64,000 nt of DNA from the NCBI RefSeq assembly GCF_000214825.1, contig NC_015581.1, positions 558,001 to 622,000 of the forward strand, given 5' to 3'. The position numbers were made by a program, and so were the translations under genes. The DNA is from Thiomicrospira cyclica ALM1. Its GTDB lineage: Bacteria; Pseudomonadota; Gammaproteobacteria; Thiomicrospirales; Thiomicrospiraceae. Below, one piece after another: positions 37,262 through 46,396 of the stretch. Numbering within the stretch: position 1 is the first letter of the stretch; the number at the start of each line of letters is the position of its first letter. The notes beneath the pieces are model-generated. The model ran no database searches. It was not told the DNA's origin and saw only the letters and a program-made list of their open reading frames with translations.

Positions 37262-37418
37262 ACTCGATTCCTTATGGATTAAATGGCTAGGCATTTTGGT
37301 GGATATGGTCACCTCTAACGGGCGGGGCCGTCAAGGCCTGATGTAATTAATTGAATTTTGTTTCTAATTGCGTCAATGATCATATGAACAAAATTAAAGC
37401 ACATTATATGGGGTCTGG

Positions 37419-38063
37419 CTATATAAAACTGGCTGGATTATTTAATGCAATGCTTTGATGCGTTGTTGGGTGTATAAAGCCTAAATGGCTGGCATGTAAC
37501 AATAAACGACTGGCTTTTGTTAAGGCTGATTGGTCGGCGTAAAGCGTGTCACCTAAAATCGGGTGGCCAATCATTTTCATGTGCAATCGAAGTTGGTGAG
37601 AGCGTCCAGTAATGGGAGAAAGTTTTACTGAAAAATAGTCGTCAAATTGATGTATGACTTGCCAATGTGTTTGTGCGTGACGTCCTTGCACAAAGTCAAT
37701 ACATTGCCGTGGCCGATTGTCCCAATCACAGCGCATAGGTAATTGGATTTGGCCTTCCCAAGAACCAATTATGCCCGCGCACAAGGCTTGATAACCTTTG
37801 GTTGTTTCACGGTTTTGAAATGCCATGCTCATAAAGCGGTGTGCTGTTTTGTTTTTGGCCATTAGTAGAATACCAGAGGTATCCATGTCTAAGCGGTGGA
37901 TAGTCAGCAGGGCTGCTTGTGGTGTTGGAATATAGTCTTGAACACAGGGGGTTGGATTCGGTGGTTTGCCGGGTACCGACAAAACTCCACTGGGTTTGTT
38001 AATTGCCAGTAGATCTTCGTCTTCAAAAATAATCCAGTCGTTAAAAGTGTCGATTGAAGCCAT
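37419..38063 (-). CDS. rluA: RluA-family pseudouridine synthase
   Basis: 214 residues. Catalytic motif HRLDMDTSGILLMAK with the Asp of HRLDxxTSG, substrate motif SPITGRSHQLRLHM and GHPILGDTLYA. The absence of an S4 domain and the short length fit RluA, which modifies 23S rRNA U746 and tRNA U32. Upstream 37313-37418 contains one AGGCCT palindrome copy at 37334 and no gene. Confidence 0.88.
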   Translation of the reverse strand: MASIDTFNDWIIFEDEDLLAINKPSGVLSVPGKPPNPTPCVQDYIPTPQAALLTIHRLDMDTSGILLMAKNKTAHRFMSMAFQNRETTKGYQALCAGIIGSWEGQIQLPMRCDWDNRPRQCIDFVQGRHAQTHWQVIHQFDDYFSVKLSPITGRSHQLRLHMKMIGHPILGDTLYADQSALTKASRLLLHASHLGFIHPTTHQSIALNNPASFI

Positions 38064-38224
38064 GGGGAGATGTTCTTAAAAAATCATCATTTTAACGGTT
38101 GTTAGCCGGATTGGCATCTTTGTTTTGATGTCGTTTGGGATAGATGATTTTGGCATCGCGTTTCATTATCCAGTTCAATAGGCTACAATTTAGTCTTTGT
38201 TTTTTATCAACCTATAGGTGGGAT

Positions 38225-38716
38225 ATGAGTCAGAGTCAGTCAGTTGGTGTGTTATTTATTTGTATGGGCAATATATGCCGATCACCGACGGCGCACGCTG
38301 TATTTCGTAAGCTTGTTGAACAAGCAGGACTGGTTAATAAAATTCGTATTGATTCAGCCGGAACACATGCTTATCACATTGGCAATCCGCCAGATCCTAG
38401 GTCAATGGAAACGGCGGCTAGTCGTAATATAGCTATGGCTGATTTACGCGCACGAAAAGTTGCGTTTAGTGATTTTTATGAGTTCGATTATTTATTGGTT
38501 ATGGACGATCATAATTACCAACTAGTAATAGAGCTTGGACCAAGGGAAGAGCACCATCGAGTCAGCTATTTGTTGGACTTTGCACCGGAGGTTGGGCGCA
38601 AAGATGTCCCCGATCCTTACTATGGCGGTCCGCAAGGATTTGAACAGGTGTTTGACATGGTAGAAACCGCTTGCGCCAATTTACTATCAACGATTCGGCA
38701 AAAGCAGGGCTGGTAG
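38225..38716 (+). CDS. Low-molecular-weight protein-tyrosine phosphatase
   Basis: 163 residues from ATG 38225 with AGGTGGG as SD; the frame extends upstream to 38144 without support. The P-loop is FICMGNICRSP (C-x5-R) near residue 13, and the general-acid Asp is in DVPDPYYGG. Cytosolic LMW-PTP of the conventional type. The usual Wzb role needs a capsule tyrosine kinase nearby and none is seen, so the substrate is open. Divergent from rluA. Confidence 0.9.
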   Translation: MSQSQSVGVLFICMGNICRSPTAHAVFRKLVEQAGLVNKIRIDSAGTHAYHIGNPPDPRSMETAASRNIAMADLRARKVAFSDFYEFDYLLVMDDHNYQLVIELGPREEHHRVSYLLDFAPEVGRKDVPDPYYGGPQGFEQVFDMVETACANLLSTIRQKQGW

Positions 38717-38753
38717 TTCGCTCGCTGGCGATTCCATTTTAGGAAATAGAGTA

Positions 38754-38790
38754 TAAAAAAACCCGCTGACATCCAGTTTGATGCCGCGGG
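38754..38790 (-). terminator. Terminator after hpf
   Basis: CCCGC (38762-38766) pairs with GCGGG (38786-38790), reinforced by CATC/GATG inside the loop. On the minus strand it is followed by a run of T (38754-38761). Confidence 0.7.
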
Positions 38791-38822
38791 CTTCTCTAGG
38801 CGCAGTAAGATGACGTTTCGGT

Positions 38823-39152
38823 CTAAACTTCAACCGCCATGTTTTTGATGCCACCTGATTTTTGATTATGATCGCTTATTTTTTCTTTATGCTTAATTAT
38901 TTGGCGATCAAGTTTGTCAATTAAACCATCAATTGACGCATACATGTCCTGAGTTTCATTTTGTGCAAATAAATCCTGACCTGAAACATGAACAGTTGCT
39001 TCCGCTTTTTGATTTTGCTTTTCAACTGTCAAAATAACGTGAACATTGGTAACGTGGTCGAAGTGACGCTCTAGCTTTGTTAGTTTTTCGTTAACGTAGT
39101 CGCGTAACGCATCTGTAAGTTCTACATGGTGACCTGTGATATTGATTTGCAT
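38823..39152 (-). CDS. hpf: Ribosome hibernation promoting factor (short form)
   Basis: 109 residues: MQINITGHHVELTDALRDYV with the beta-alpha-beta fold of HPF/RaiA (KLTKLERHFDHVTNVHVIL, ATVHVSGQDLFAQNETQDMY, AIDGLIDKLDRQIIKHKEK-like region). Binds the 30S subunit and promotes 100S dimers or inactive 70S in stationary phase. AGGAGACG is the SD. In most gammaproteobacteria rpoN sits between lptB and hpf; here only 89 bases separate the two and rpoN is absent. Confidence 0.94.
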   Translation of the reverse strand: MQINITGHHVELTDALRDYVNEKLTKLERHFDHVTNVHVILTVEKQNQKAEATVHVSGQDLFAQNETQDMYASIDGLIDKLDRQIIKHKEKISDHNQKSGGIKNMAVEV

Positions 39153-39241
39153 TGATCGTCTCCTTATGCAAAGTTATTTTTATTTATGGCCCTGTTTGAT
39201 TATAGCACAAGGCTAATTTGTGCGAATCGTAGCTGCGTATT

Positions 39242-39967
39242 TTAAAGCGAGAAGTTGTCCCCTAAGTAGACGGCGCGCACCTCAGGGTTGTCTATAATCC
39301 CACTGGGCTTGCCAGCCGCTAAAATGTGGCCAGCATGAAGAATGTAGGCATAATCGCAAACGCCCAATGTTTCACGGACATTGTGATCGGTGATAAGTAC
39401 CCCAATTTGCATTTCTTTAAGGTGAGTGATTATGGTTTGAATATCTTTTACAGATATGGGGTCGACGCCGGCAAAAGGTTCATCAAGTAAAATAAATTTT
39501 GGCTCCATAGCCAACGCACGAGCAATTTCCACCCGTCGTCGTTCTCCCCCAGACAATGCTTGACCTAATTGATGAACAATATGGTGAATATTGAGGTCTG
39601 TTAATAGACCTTGCAGTTTTTGTTCGCGGGCGACATCGGTCAGCTCTGGGCGCATTTCTAGAATAGCCATAATATTGTCATAGACAGTGAGTTTACGGAA
39701 GATGGACGCTTCTTGGGGTAGGTATCCAATCCCAAGCTTGGCGCGCTTATCGATAGGCAGTTCACTAATGTCTTGGTCATCTAGAAAAATTTTGCCGGCA
39801 TTGTGAGATACAAGGCCTGTCATCATATAGAAGGTGGTGGTTTTACCCGCGCCATTGGGACCTAATAAACCAACAACCTGACCACTGTAGACATCTAAAT
39901 CAACGGACTCGACGACACGATATTTTTTATAGCTTTTGGCTAGGTTTCTGGCGTAAAAGTGAGCCAT
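39242..39967 (-). CDS. lptB: LPS export ABC ATPase LptB
   Basis: 241 residues. Walker [10 protein letters not shown], signature [15 protein letters not shown], Walker [14 protein letters not shown] and H-loop TDHNVRETL. Powers extraction of lipopolysaccharide with LptFG and the LptC-A-D bridge. Starts at the last base of lptA, the standard lptC-lptA-lptB order. Confidence 0.97.
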   Translation of the reverse strand: MAHFYARNLAKSYKKYRVVESVDLDVYSGQVVGLLGPNGAGKTTTFYMMTGLVSHNAGKIFLDDQDISELPIDKRAKLGIGYLPQEASIFRKLTVYDNIMAILEMRPELTDVAREQKLQGLLTDLNIHHIVHQLGQALSGGERRRVEIARALAMEPKFILLDEPFAGVDPISVKDIQTIITHLKEMQIGVLITDHNVRETLGVCDYAYILHAGHILAAGKPSGIIDNPEVRAVYLGDNFSL

Positions 39968-40554
39968 TATTCTTGTTGTCCCGGGATAAAAATCATTTCT
40001 ACGCGACCTTCTCTCTGATCGGGCTTGGTTGGATCTGCGCTAGGGGCACCACTCGCTTGCATGGTCATGGTGATTAAATCCACAATAATCAGCCCTGCTT
40101 GGATTGATTGGGTTTGCGCGCGATCAACAAAGGCATTGCCTATAAGATGCGCAACCTCTTGGTTTATATAATAAATTATTTGGTCGGCGTGGCCTTTGAC
40201 GAGCCCTTGTTCAGGGTCGTTTATTTTAAAGTGTGCGGGTTCACCGTCGGTCACAATCCGGTCAATTAAGCGATTTGGATGGAAAACAACCAGCGTATCC
40301 CCAAGAAGCGTCATGTGGCCTTGGCGGGCAATGACATCACCTTCATAGTGGCTTTCGCCCAATTGATCATAGGCATCAAGCTGATTGGCTTGAATATTAA
40401 TCGGCTCTTGGTTGTTAGGTTGTGCCGTTACACACAATGGTGTTAAAGCAATGGCTATTAAAAAAATGGCCATTAGCCAATGGTTTACCCAAATCGTTGA
40501 TACGGAAGTTTGTTCAAGGCGTCTGCGTGGATTCATAGTAGGTGCTAGCTTCAT
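39967..40554 (-). CDS. lptA: LPS transport periplasmic protein LptA
   Basis: 195 residues if it starts at ATG 40554; ATG 40536 is a shorter option. A signal peptide ([20 protein letters not shown]) is followed by the OstA-type beta-jellyroll: [30 protein letters not shown]. Bridges LPS across the periplasm. It overlaps the end of lptC by 41 bases and lptB by 1 base. Confidence 0.92.
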   Translation of the reverse strand: MKLAPTMNPRRRLEQTSVSTIWVNHWLMAIFLIAIALTPLCVTAQPNNQEPINIQANQLDAYDQLGESHYEGDVIARQGHMTLLGDTLVVFHPNRLIDRIVTDGEPAHFKINDPEQGLVKGHADQIIYYINQEVAHLIGNAFVDRAQTQSIQAGLIIVDLITMTMQASGAPSADPTKPDQREGRVEMIFIPGQQE

Positions 40555-41095
40555 GTTTTATGGTGAGATGCTCAAGATTAAGATTATAAACGTATCCGCG
40601 ACCGGTTTGCTGAAGTGTTGTCCGTTGAAAGGTAATTTGGCCAGGTCCTTGAATGATCCCATTGTCGGCATCGTAATGAAGTTCATCAGTAAGGAGTGTC
40701 CAGTTATTGGTCGGGTCTTGATGCTGGCTAATGATGTTAACTTCGTCAACTAATACGAGTTGCTGGTTGGTGAGATTGCCAAAATCTGCCCAAGCAATAT
40801 GCGCCTGGTCGCTATAGCGAACAAAAATAGGATGCTGAAGGTAGATGGTGTTTTCTATTTGATAACTGAGTTGGCTAATAAGTTGTTGGCTCAGCGCGGG
40901 GTTGGTGCGGTCAAGAGTCCAGGTTTGACTGTTCTGCATTCGCCACTCTTGTTGGTTTGGTAGCGATACTGATAATTGGCTTGTTGTGTGTTGGGGTAAC
41001 TCTGAGCTAATGATGTAAAGTAGCAAAGCCGATAAGCCCAGAAACATAAGGGCTGAAGAAAAAAAACGGGTCAATCGCTTGCTTTGGGAGGTCAT
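40514..41095 (-). CDS. lptC: LPS export membrane protein LptC
   Basis: 193 residues. A single N-terminal membrane helix (about 11-30, FFSSALMFLGLSALLLYII) is followed by a periplasmic domain with weak LptC-type repeats (WTLLTDELHYDADNGIIQG, GRGYVYNLNLEHLTI). Sequence similarity among LptC proteins is low, so position between kdsC and lptA is the main support. Starts 3 bases after the kdsC stop. Confidence 0.9.
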   Translation of the reverse strand: MTSQSKRLTRFFSSALMFLGLSALLLYIISSELPQHTTSQLSVSLPNQQEWRMQNSQTWTLDRTNPALSQQLISQLSYQIENTIYLQHPIFVRYSDQAHIAWADFGNLTNQQLVLVDEVNIISQHQDPTNNWTLLTDELHYDADNGIIQGPGQITFQRTTLQQTGRGYVYNLNLEHLTIKHEASTYYESTQTP

Positions 41096-41098
41096 AGC

Positions 41099-41623
41099 CT
41101 AACGCAGGTAAAAGTCCATATGTGCTTGCCAGTGCCCCTGGGCTTTTAACATCATTTCAATGAGTTCGCGAACAGCTCCTTGGCCCCCCACCTTTTCACT
41201 GACAAAGTGGACACGTTTTATGACTTCTGGGTCGGCATCTTGCGGACAGCTGGCTAAACCAACGCGGGTTAGGATGGGCAGGTCTAAAATATCATCACCC
41301 ATGTAGGCAATTTCATCGGCATTTAGACCTTCATCTTTTAATAGCTGCTCAAATACCGGAAGCTTGTCAGGAACGCCTTGAAATAAGTATTTCACCTTTA
41401 AGTCGTTCATCCGGTTGGCGACCAGTTGTGATTTTCTGCCGGTAATAACCCCAAGATCTAAACCACTTTTGCGCCAAAGAACCATCGCATGACCGTCACG
41501 GGTGTAAAAGCTTTTATACTCCACCCCGTTGTCACCGTAAAAAAGACGGTTGTCGGTTAAAACGCCATCGACATCTAAAATCAGTAATTTAATTTTCGCG
41601 GCGCGTGTGGCTAAATCCGTCAT
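41099..41623 (-). CDS. kdsC: 3-deoxy-D-manno-octulosonate-8-phosphate phosphatase
   Basis: 174 residues. HAD motif I LLILDVDGVLTDN, motif II GVITGR and motif IV YMGDDILDLPIL. The C0-type HAD without cap, forming tetramers, releases phosphate from Kdo-8-P for LPS inner core. First gene of kdsC-lptC-lptA-lptB. Its usual neighbour kdsD is absent here; yrbG follows upstream directly (13 bases). Confidence 0.95.
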   Translation of the reverse strand: MTDLATRAAKIKLLILDVDGVLTDNRLFYGDNGVEYKSFYTRDGHAMVLWRKSGLDLGVITGRKSQLVANRMNDLKVKYLFQGVPDKLPVFEQLLKDEGLNADEIAYMGDDILDLPILTRVGLASCPQDADPEVIKRVHFVSEKVGGQGAVRELIEMMLKAQGHWQAHMDFYLR

Positions 41624-41636
41624 TGTATTTACTCGG

Positions 41637-42626
41637 CTAAATATTCACTGTCGAGTAGTATAACAGACCCAAGTAAGCAACAAATAGGGTTAAAAGTAGC
41701 CCGCCTTCAATACGTGAAATAACCGCGTTGCCTTTTCTGGGTAGAGCCACTAAAAGCATTGCGACGGTGAATAACAGCATAATCGGGTAATCACGTTTGA
41801 GTACTTCAATATCAATGAGTGAGGGCGCTAGAATTGATGGCACCGCTAAAACCGCTAGAATGTTGAATAGATTGGAGCCTAATATATTGCCGATCATTAG
41901 GTCTACTTCATTTTTAAGGGCAGCAGTTATGGCGGCGGCCAACTCAGGTAAGCTGGTGCCAATAGCAATAATGGTCAAGCCAATAATGAGATCCGGTATT
42001 TCAAAATATTCGGCAATTTCTACCGCACCCCATACCATCATGCGGGCGCTAATAATTAGGAATATTAGGCCTAAAATGAGGTAGGTGAAGGATTTTGCTT
42101 TGCTGAGCTTGGGTAGTTCATTAAGCTCTTTATTGATATCTTCTGAGAGGGGGTCGTTGCTACTAATATTGCGGTTGCTGTAGATCATCCAGCCCAGAAT
42201 GGCGAATAGAGTGGTTAATAAAATGATGCCATCAACAACGCCAAGTCGATGGTCCATGATTAACGCCATCCCAAATCCAGTAACAATTAACAGAATCGGG
42301 AACTCTCGTCTTAACACAGACGATTTGACTACCAGAGGTGCGATGAGTGCGGTAACGCCCAGTACCAGACCAATGTTGGTGATGTTAGAACCCACCGCAT
42401 TACCAATTGCGAGTCCGGGGTTACCTTCCAGCGATGCGATTATAGCAACAATAATTTCTGGGCTAGACGTGCCAAAACCAATAATGACGATGCCGATTAT
42501 CAGTGGTGAGACTTTGTATCGAAGAGCGACATTGGCCGTGCCCTCGATAAAATAATTAGAACTAAAAACCAGCAGGGCGAGTCCAAAAACGAGTAATAAT
42601 GATGGAAGCATAAGAGAAGCAATCAT
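41637..42626 (-). CDS. yrbG: Calcium/sodium antiporter of the YrbG type (CaCA family)
   Basis: 329 residues with about ten membrane segments and two alpha repeats: GNAVGSNITNIGLVLGVT (first half) and GNILGSNLFNILAVLAVP (second half), with the Glu-containing GFGTSSPEIIVAI and AIGTSLPELAAAITA motifs. Exchanges Ca2+ or other cations for Na+/H+ across the inner membrane. Location next to kdsC and the lpt genes is conserved. Confidence 0.92.
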   Translation of the reverse strand: MIASLMLPSLLLVFGLALLVFSSNYFIEGTANVALRYKVSPLIIGIVIIGFGTSSPEIIVAIIASLEGNPGLAIGNAVGSNITNIGLVLGVTALIAPLVVKSSVLRREFPILLIVTGFGMALIMDHRLGVVDGIILLTTLFAILGWMIYSNRNISSNDPLSEDINKELNELPKLSKAKSFTYLILGLIFLIISARMMVWGAVEIAEYFEIPDLIIGLTIIAIGTSLPELAAAITAALKNEVDLMIGNILGSNLFNILAVLAVPSILAPSLIDIEVLKRDYPIMLLFTVAMLLVALPRKGNAVISRIEGGLLLTLFVAYLGLLYYSTVNI

Positions 42627-42659
42627 TTGGCGTTATAATCCCCAATCCAAATTTACTGT

Positions 42660-42679
42660 CAGACTATAAAGTCTGTTTT
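42660..42679. promoter_or_regulatory. Inverted repeat with T-run in a divergent intergenic region
   Basis: CAGACT (42660-42665), ATAA, AGTCTG (42670-42675) followed by TTTT. It lies in the 136-base region between yrbG and the divergent DUF72-like gene, where a terminator makes little sense, so an operator or small leader structure is more likely. Confidence 0.4.
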
Positions 42680-42762
42680 GTCAGGTCATTATACTTATTT
42701 ATGACTTGTTTATAAATAAAATTTATGGCAGGTAGTATCTATCCCTTAAATTTACTAAATGG

Positions 42763-43401
42763 ATGTGGGCAATGGGTGGTTTAAAAAGTATGTCGGTTGG
42801 CTTTTCTGCATGGCAGGAACCCGTTTTGCAAAGCCAGTTTTATCCAGATGATTTGCCAGAAGATTGGCGCGCAGATTATTACTTTAACAATTTTAGAGTG
42901 GCTATGGCGCCACAGCACGATTGGATGCAGTGGGATCAGGCTCGGCTTATTAGCCTAGATGAAGCCATGTTAGCGGAAAACTTTGTTTACTTGAATTGGT
43001 CAGATGTTAGTGCGGCATCTGTCGCAAAGGTTCAATGGATTAAAGGTGCGTTGGGTTCAAAGTTAGCAGGCCTGCTATTAACTGGGGGTTGGACGGCCGA
43101 TTTATATCACGAGCACCACTCAATTTTTAATGGGTTAGCTGTTACCTTAATGCAACCTCTCTCGGCGTCATGGGTATTATCTAGCTGGCAATGGGATTAT
43201 AATGAGGTATGTTTTTCAGGTGAGCCCTTGGGTATGTTTGATAGGTTGCCTGCTAATCTTAAAGAACAGCGCCAACTCATCGAGGCGTTCAGAACAACGT
43301 TACCAGGTACAAGCGCTGTGCCCGTTTTTGTGAATGCAAACCAGGTCTCAATTAAGCAGTTAACGGATTTGTCGAGCATGATCGAACTGCTCGGTTACTA
43401 G
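42763..43401 (+). CDS. DUF72 (YecE)-like protein
   Basis: 212 residues. The N-terminus SVGFSAWQEPVLQSQFYPDD and LPEDWRADYYFNNFRVAMA resembles the G-x-S-x-W-x(8)-FYP-D-L-P start of DUF72/YecE TIM-barrel proteins of unknown function, but it is shorter than the usual 240-260 residues and the later motifs are weak. The start may be at 42763, 42772 or 42790. It is read toward mlaF with 35 bases between and may head that transcript. Function unknown. Confidence 0.6.
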   Translation: MWAMGGLKSMSVGFSAWQEPVLQSQFYPDDLPEDWRADYYFNNFRVAMAPQHDWMQWDQARLISLDEAMLAENFVYLNWSDVSAASVAKVQWIKGALGSKLAGLLLTGGWTADLYHEHHSIFNGLAVTLMQPLSASWVLSSWQWDYNEVCFSGEPLGMFDRLPANLKEQRQLIEAFRTTLPGTSAVPVFVNANQVSIKQLTDLSSMIELLGY

Positions 43402-43436
43402 TCAAATTCATTAAAAATTATAAGTGAGTCATTATT

Positions 43437-44228
43437 TTGGCACGTCCAATTATCGAAGTGGTTGACCTAAGCTTTAGTCGCGGTCAGCGTAAAATTTTTG
43501 AGCACCTGAGCTTTAAGGTGTACCCAGGAAAAATTACCGCGATTATGGGGCCAAGTGGTACTGGCAAAACAACACTATTAAAGTTAATGGTGGGTCAGTT
43601 AAAGCCAGATAGTGGCCAAGTGTTTTTTTACGGACAAGACATCCAATCTTTATCTCGTTCCGCGCTCTACAAATTGCGTCAGAAGATGGGTATGTTGTTT
43701 CAGAGTGGTGCGTTATTAACTGACTTGACTGTTTATGAAAACGTTGCTTTTTCCGTGACTGAACACTACCAACATCTTGCTCCGGTTTTAATAGAAAAGC
43801 TGGTTGCAATGAAGCTGGAGGCGGTAGGTTTGCGCGGCGCCAAAGATTTAATGCCTGCTCAGCTTTCTGGGGGGATGGCACGTCGTGTGGCGTTGGCACG
43901 TGCGATTATTTTGGATCCTGAGGTTATTTTTTACGATGAGCCGTTTGTTGGTCAAGACCCTATTACGATGGGGGTGTTAATTAAACTCATTAAGTCGCTG
44001 AATGATCAATTGCATTTAACTAGTGTGTTAGTGTCTCATGATGTCAACGAGGTATTATCAATTGCCGATCATGCTTGTGTGCTATCTGAAGGTCGCATTA
44101 TTGAAGAAGGCACACCCGCTGAGTTATTAGCATCGGATTCCGCGTATGTTCAACAGTTTTTACAGGGAACGGCAGATGGCCCGGTGCCGTTCCATTTTCC
44201 GGTTGAGCCATGGGGTGTTTCAAAGTGA
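43437..44228 (+). CDS. mlaF: Phospholipid transport ABC ATPase MlaF
   Basis: 263 residues starting at TTG 43437. Walker A GPSGTGKTT, signature LSGGMARRVALARAI, Walker B VIFYDEPFVGQDP and H-loop SHDVNEVL. Drives retrograde phospholipid transport from the outer membrane with MlaE, D and B. The stop overlaps the mlaE start (TGATG). Confidence 0.95.
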   Translation: MARPIIEVVDLSFSRGQRKIFEHLSFKVYPGKITAIMGPSGTGKTTLLKLMVGQLKPDSGQVFFYGQDIQSLSRSALYKLRQKMGMLFQSGALLTDLTVYENVAFSVTEHYQHLAPVLIEKLVAMKLEAVGLRGAKDLMPAQLSGGMARRVALARAIILDPEVIFYDEPFVGQDPITMGVLIKLIKSLNDQLHLTSVLVSHDVNEVLSIADHACVLSEGRIIEEGTPAELLASDSAYVQQFLQGTADGPVPFHFPVEPWGVSK

Positions 44229-45001
44229 TGCGTTCGATGGCAAGCTTAGGGCGCTCAACATTAATGATGTTGGCGGGAATTGGTCAAATGGCCTTGTTTG
44301 TGTGGCAATTACTGCCGTTAATTCCCAGTGGGTTGTGGCGTATTCGCCTATTAATGAAGCAGGTTTACATGGCTGGTGTGCTGTCCTTGCCAATTATCGT
44401 CACAGCGGGTCTATTTGTGGGGATGGTGCTCGGGTTGCAAGGCCACCACATACTCAAAACTTTTAATTCGGAAGAAGCGGTCGGAACCATGACTGCGTTG
44501 TCATTGATTCGAGAATTGGGGCCTGTTGTTGCGGCATTGCTATTTGCCGGTCGAGCAGGTTCTGCTTTGACGGCTGAAGTGGGTTTGATGCGCTCAACAG
44601 AACAGTTTTCGGCATTGGAGATGATGGCTGTTGATCCAATGCGTTATGTTGTTATGCCCCGTGTTTTAGCTTGTATCATCGCATTGCCTATGTTGGCAAT
44701 GATCTTTATTGCGCTAGGCATCTTTGGCGGCTATGTAGTAACCGTTGGCTGGCTGGGTGTTGATTCAGGCGCATTCTGGGCGCAAATGAATCAAAATGTG
44801 GATTGGCATGCCGATGTTATTAATGGATTTATTAAAGCTGTAGTATTCGCGGTATTAATTGCAATAGTAGCGCTTTATCAGGGCTGCTATGCCATTCCTA
44901 CTTCTGAAGGGGTCAGTCGTGCAACTACGCGTACGGTGGTTCACGCCTCGTTGGGTGTGCTTGGCTTGGATTTTATATTAACCTCAATAATGTTTACCTG
45001 A
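44228..45001 (+). CDS. mlaE: Phospholipid transport permease MlaE
   Basis: 257 residues from ATG 44228 (MRSMASLGRSTLMMLAGIGQM), coupled to mlaF. Five to six membrane segments with the family core IRELGPVVAALLFAGRAGSALTAEVGLM and SAEQF-like LMRSTEQFSALEMMAVDPMRYVVMPRV. The ATG at 44210 is an alternative. Confidence 0.95.
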   Translation: MRSMASLGRSTLMMLAGIGQMALFVWQLLPLIPSGLWRIRLLMKQVYMAGVLSLPIIVTAGLFVGMVLGLQGHHILKTFNSEEAVGTMTALSLIRELGPVVAALLFAGRAGSALTAEVGLMRSTEQFSALEMMAVDPMRYVVMPRVLACIIALPMLAMIFIALGIFGGYVVTVGWLGVDSGAFWAQMNQNVDWHADVINGFIKAVVFAVLIAIVALYQGCYAIPTSEGVSRATTRTVVHASLGVLGLDFILTSIMFT

Positions 45002-45014
45002 TAAAGGAATACGC

Positions 45015-45485
45015 ATGTCAAAACAACTAAAGTTTGAAATAGGTGTTGGTCTTTTGGTGCTGATTACATTGATTTCGACCGTCTTTATTGCGCTTAAGGT
45101 GAGTAATTTCAGTGGGTTACAAGATCGTCCAACTTATCAGGTTGATGCCTTATTCTCTAATATTGGCGGCTTAACCGCGCGTGCACCAGTAAAGGTTTCC
45201 GGTGTTGTTGTTGGCCGTGTTAACCGTATTGAACTTGACCCAATATCCTATCGGGCGCGTGTTGTGATGGATATCTACCGCGAGTTTGATGATATTCCCA
45301 TGGATTCATCGGTGTCAATATTGACCTCGGGTCTGCTTGGAAGTCAATACATTGGCCTGGAGGTGGGAGGCGATGAAGATGTCTTGCAAGCCGGTGATCG
45401 TATTCACTTTACCCAGTCGGCATTAGTGTTAGAAAATTTAATTGGACGTTTAATGGTAAGTTTGACCGAAGGAGGTCGTGAATGA
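45015..45485 (+). CDS. mlaD: MCE-domain protein MlaD
   Basis: 156 residues. One N-terminal membrane helix (about 7-28) and an MCE domain: YQVDALFSNIGGLTARAPVKVSGVVVGRV. Forms a hexameric ring that passes phospholipids through the periplasm. AAGGAATA is the SD. Overlaps mlaC by 4 bases (ATGA). Confidence 0.95.
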   Translation: MSKQLKFEIGVGLLVLITLISTVFIALKVSNFSGLQDRPTYQVDALFSNIGGLTARAPVKVSGVVVGRVNRIELDPISYRARVVMDIYREFDDIPMDSSVSILTSGLLGSQYIGLEVGGDEDVLQAGDRIHFTQSALVLENLIGRLMVSLTEGGRE

Positions 45486-46096
45486 AATGGATTACTGGTC
45501 TAGCAACCGCGCTACTTTTGACAGTAGGTGTCGCTAAAGCCAACACGATCGATCAATCGGATCCACAGGTCATGATTCAAGGCATGTCTGGTTTGGTGCT
45601 TAATGAATTAAAAGCGCGTGCCGAAGAGCTGGCGCAGGATCCTAAAGCGTTAAAAGCCTTTGCTGATGAAGCCCTTTTACCCTATGTAGATACGATGCGA
45701 ATGGCGCGTTTTGTGGTTGGTCGTGATTGGCGTGCGGCGACACCGCAGCAACAGCAAGATTTTGTTGAGCAATTTACCTTGTCTGTGATTCAACAGTATT
45801 CGAATAGTTTAATGCGTTTTAATGTTGAAAGTGTTGAGATAGGTGGCGCTATCCCCGATGGCCAAGACCGTGTGATAGTTCAAACGCGCGTCAAGCAGTC
45901 TAATGGCAACAATTTTGATATTGCTTATCGGGTTCATAAGGAAGCGTCTAGTGGTAACTGGATGATCTATGACGTGTTAGCAGAAAATATCAGCCTATTG
46001 CTAAGCTTACGACAAACTTACGCTACTGATATTGAACGCCGCGGCTTACAAGCCGTTATCGATGGTATGAAAGATCGTAATGTGGGGTTTAATTAA
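45482..46096 (+). CDS. mlaC: Phospholipid-binding periplasmic protein MlaC
   Basis: 204 residues with a signal peptide (MKWITGLATALLLTVGVAKA). The Tol-Tol_Ttg2 domain shows LLPYVDTMRMARFVVGRDWR and ATPQQQQDFVEQFTLSVIQQYS. Carries lipids between MlaA-porin and MlaFEDB. The position in the mla operon is canonical. Confidence 0.95.
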   Translation: MKWITGLATALLLTVGVAKANTIDQSDPQVMIQGMSGLVLNELKARAEELAQDPKALKAFADEALLPYVDTMRMARFVVGRDWRAATPQQQQDFVEQFTLSVIQQYSNSLMRFNVESVEIGGAIPDGQDRVIVQTRVKQSNGNNFDIAYRVHKEASSGNWMIYDVLAENISLLLSLRQTYATDIERRGLQAVIDGMKDRNVGFN

Positions 46097-46396
46097 GTGG
46101 CATTATCTTGGCAATTAGAGGCAGATTGTTTGCAGTTAGCTGGTCAAATGACCATTGAGTCTCTTAATGAACAAGTGAGTTTGCAGGTTTGGTTTCAAAA
46201 GCCATCATTACCTTTTAACGCGGTAGATTTAGCGGCTGTAGATCAAATAGATAGTGCTGGTTTGGCTTGTCTAGTTTGCTGGATGGAGTTGTCGCCGAAT
46301 CTTAAGATTCAACGTATACCTGCAGCCGCGTTGGAGTTGGCGGAACTCTACAATCTTAACGGTTACCTTAGTGACTTTGGTCAGGCGCGATCATGA
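46097..46396 (+). CDS. mlaB: STAS-domain protein MlaB
   Basis: 99 residues starting at GTG 46097, directly after the mlaC stop. The STAS signature is DLAAVDQIDSAGLACLVCWME with the conserved Ser. A cytoplasmic regulator of MlaF activity. Overlaps the next gene by 4 bases. Confidence 0.9.
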   Translation: MALSWQLEADCLQLAGQMTIESLNEQVSLQVWFQKPSLPFNAVDLAAVDQIDSAGLACLVCWMELSPNLKIQRIPAAALELAELYNLNGYLSDFGQARS

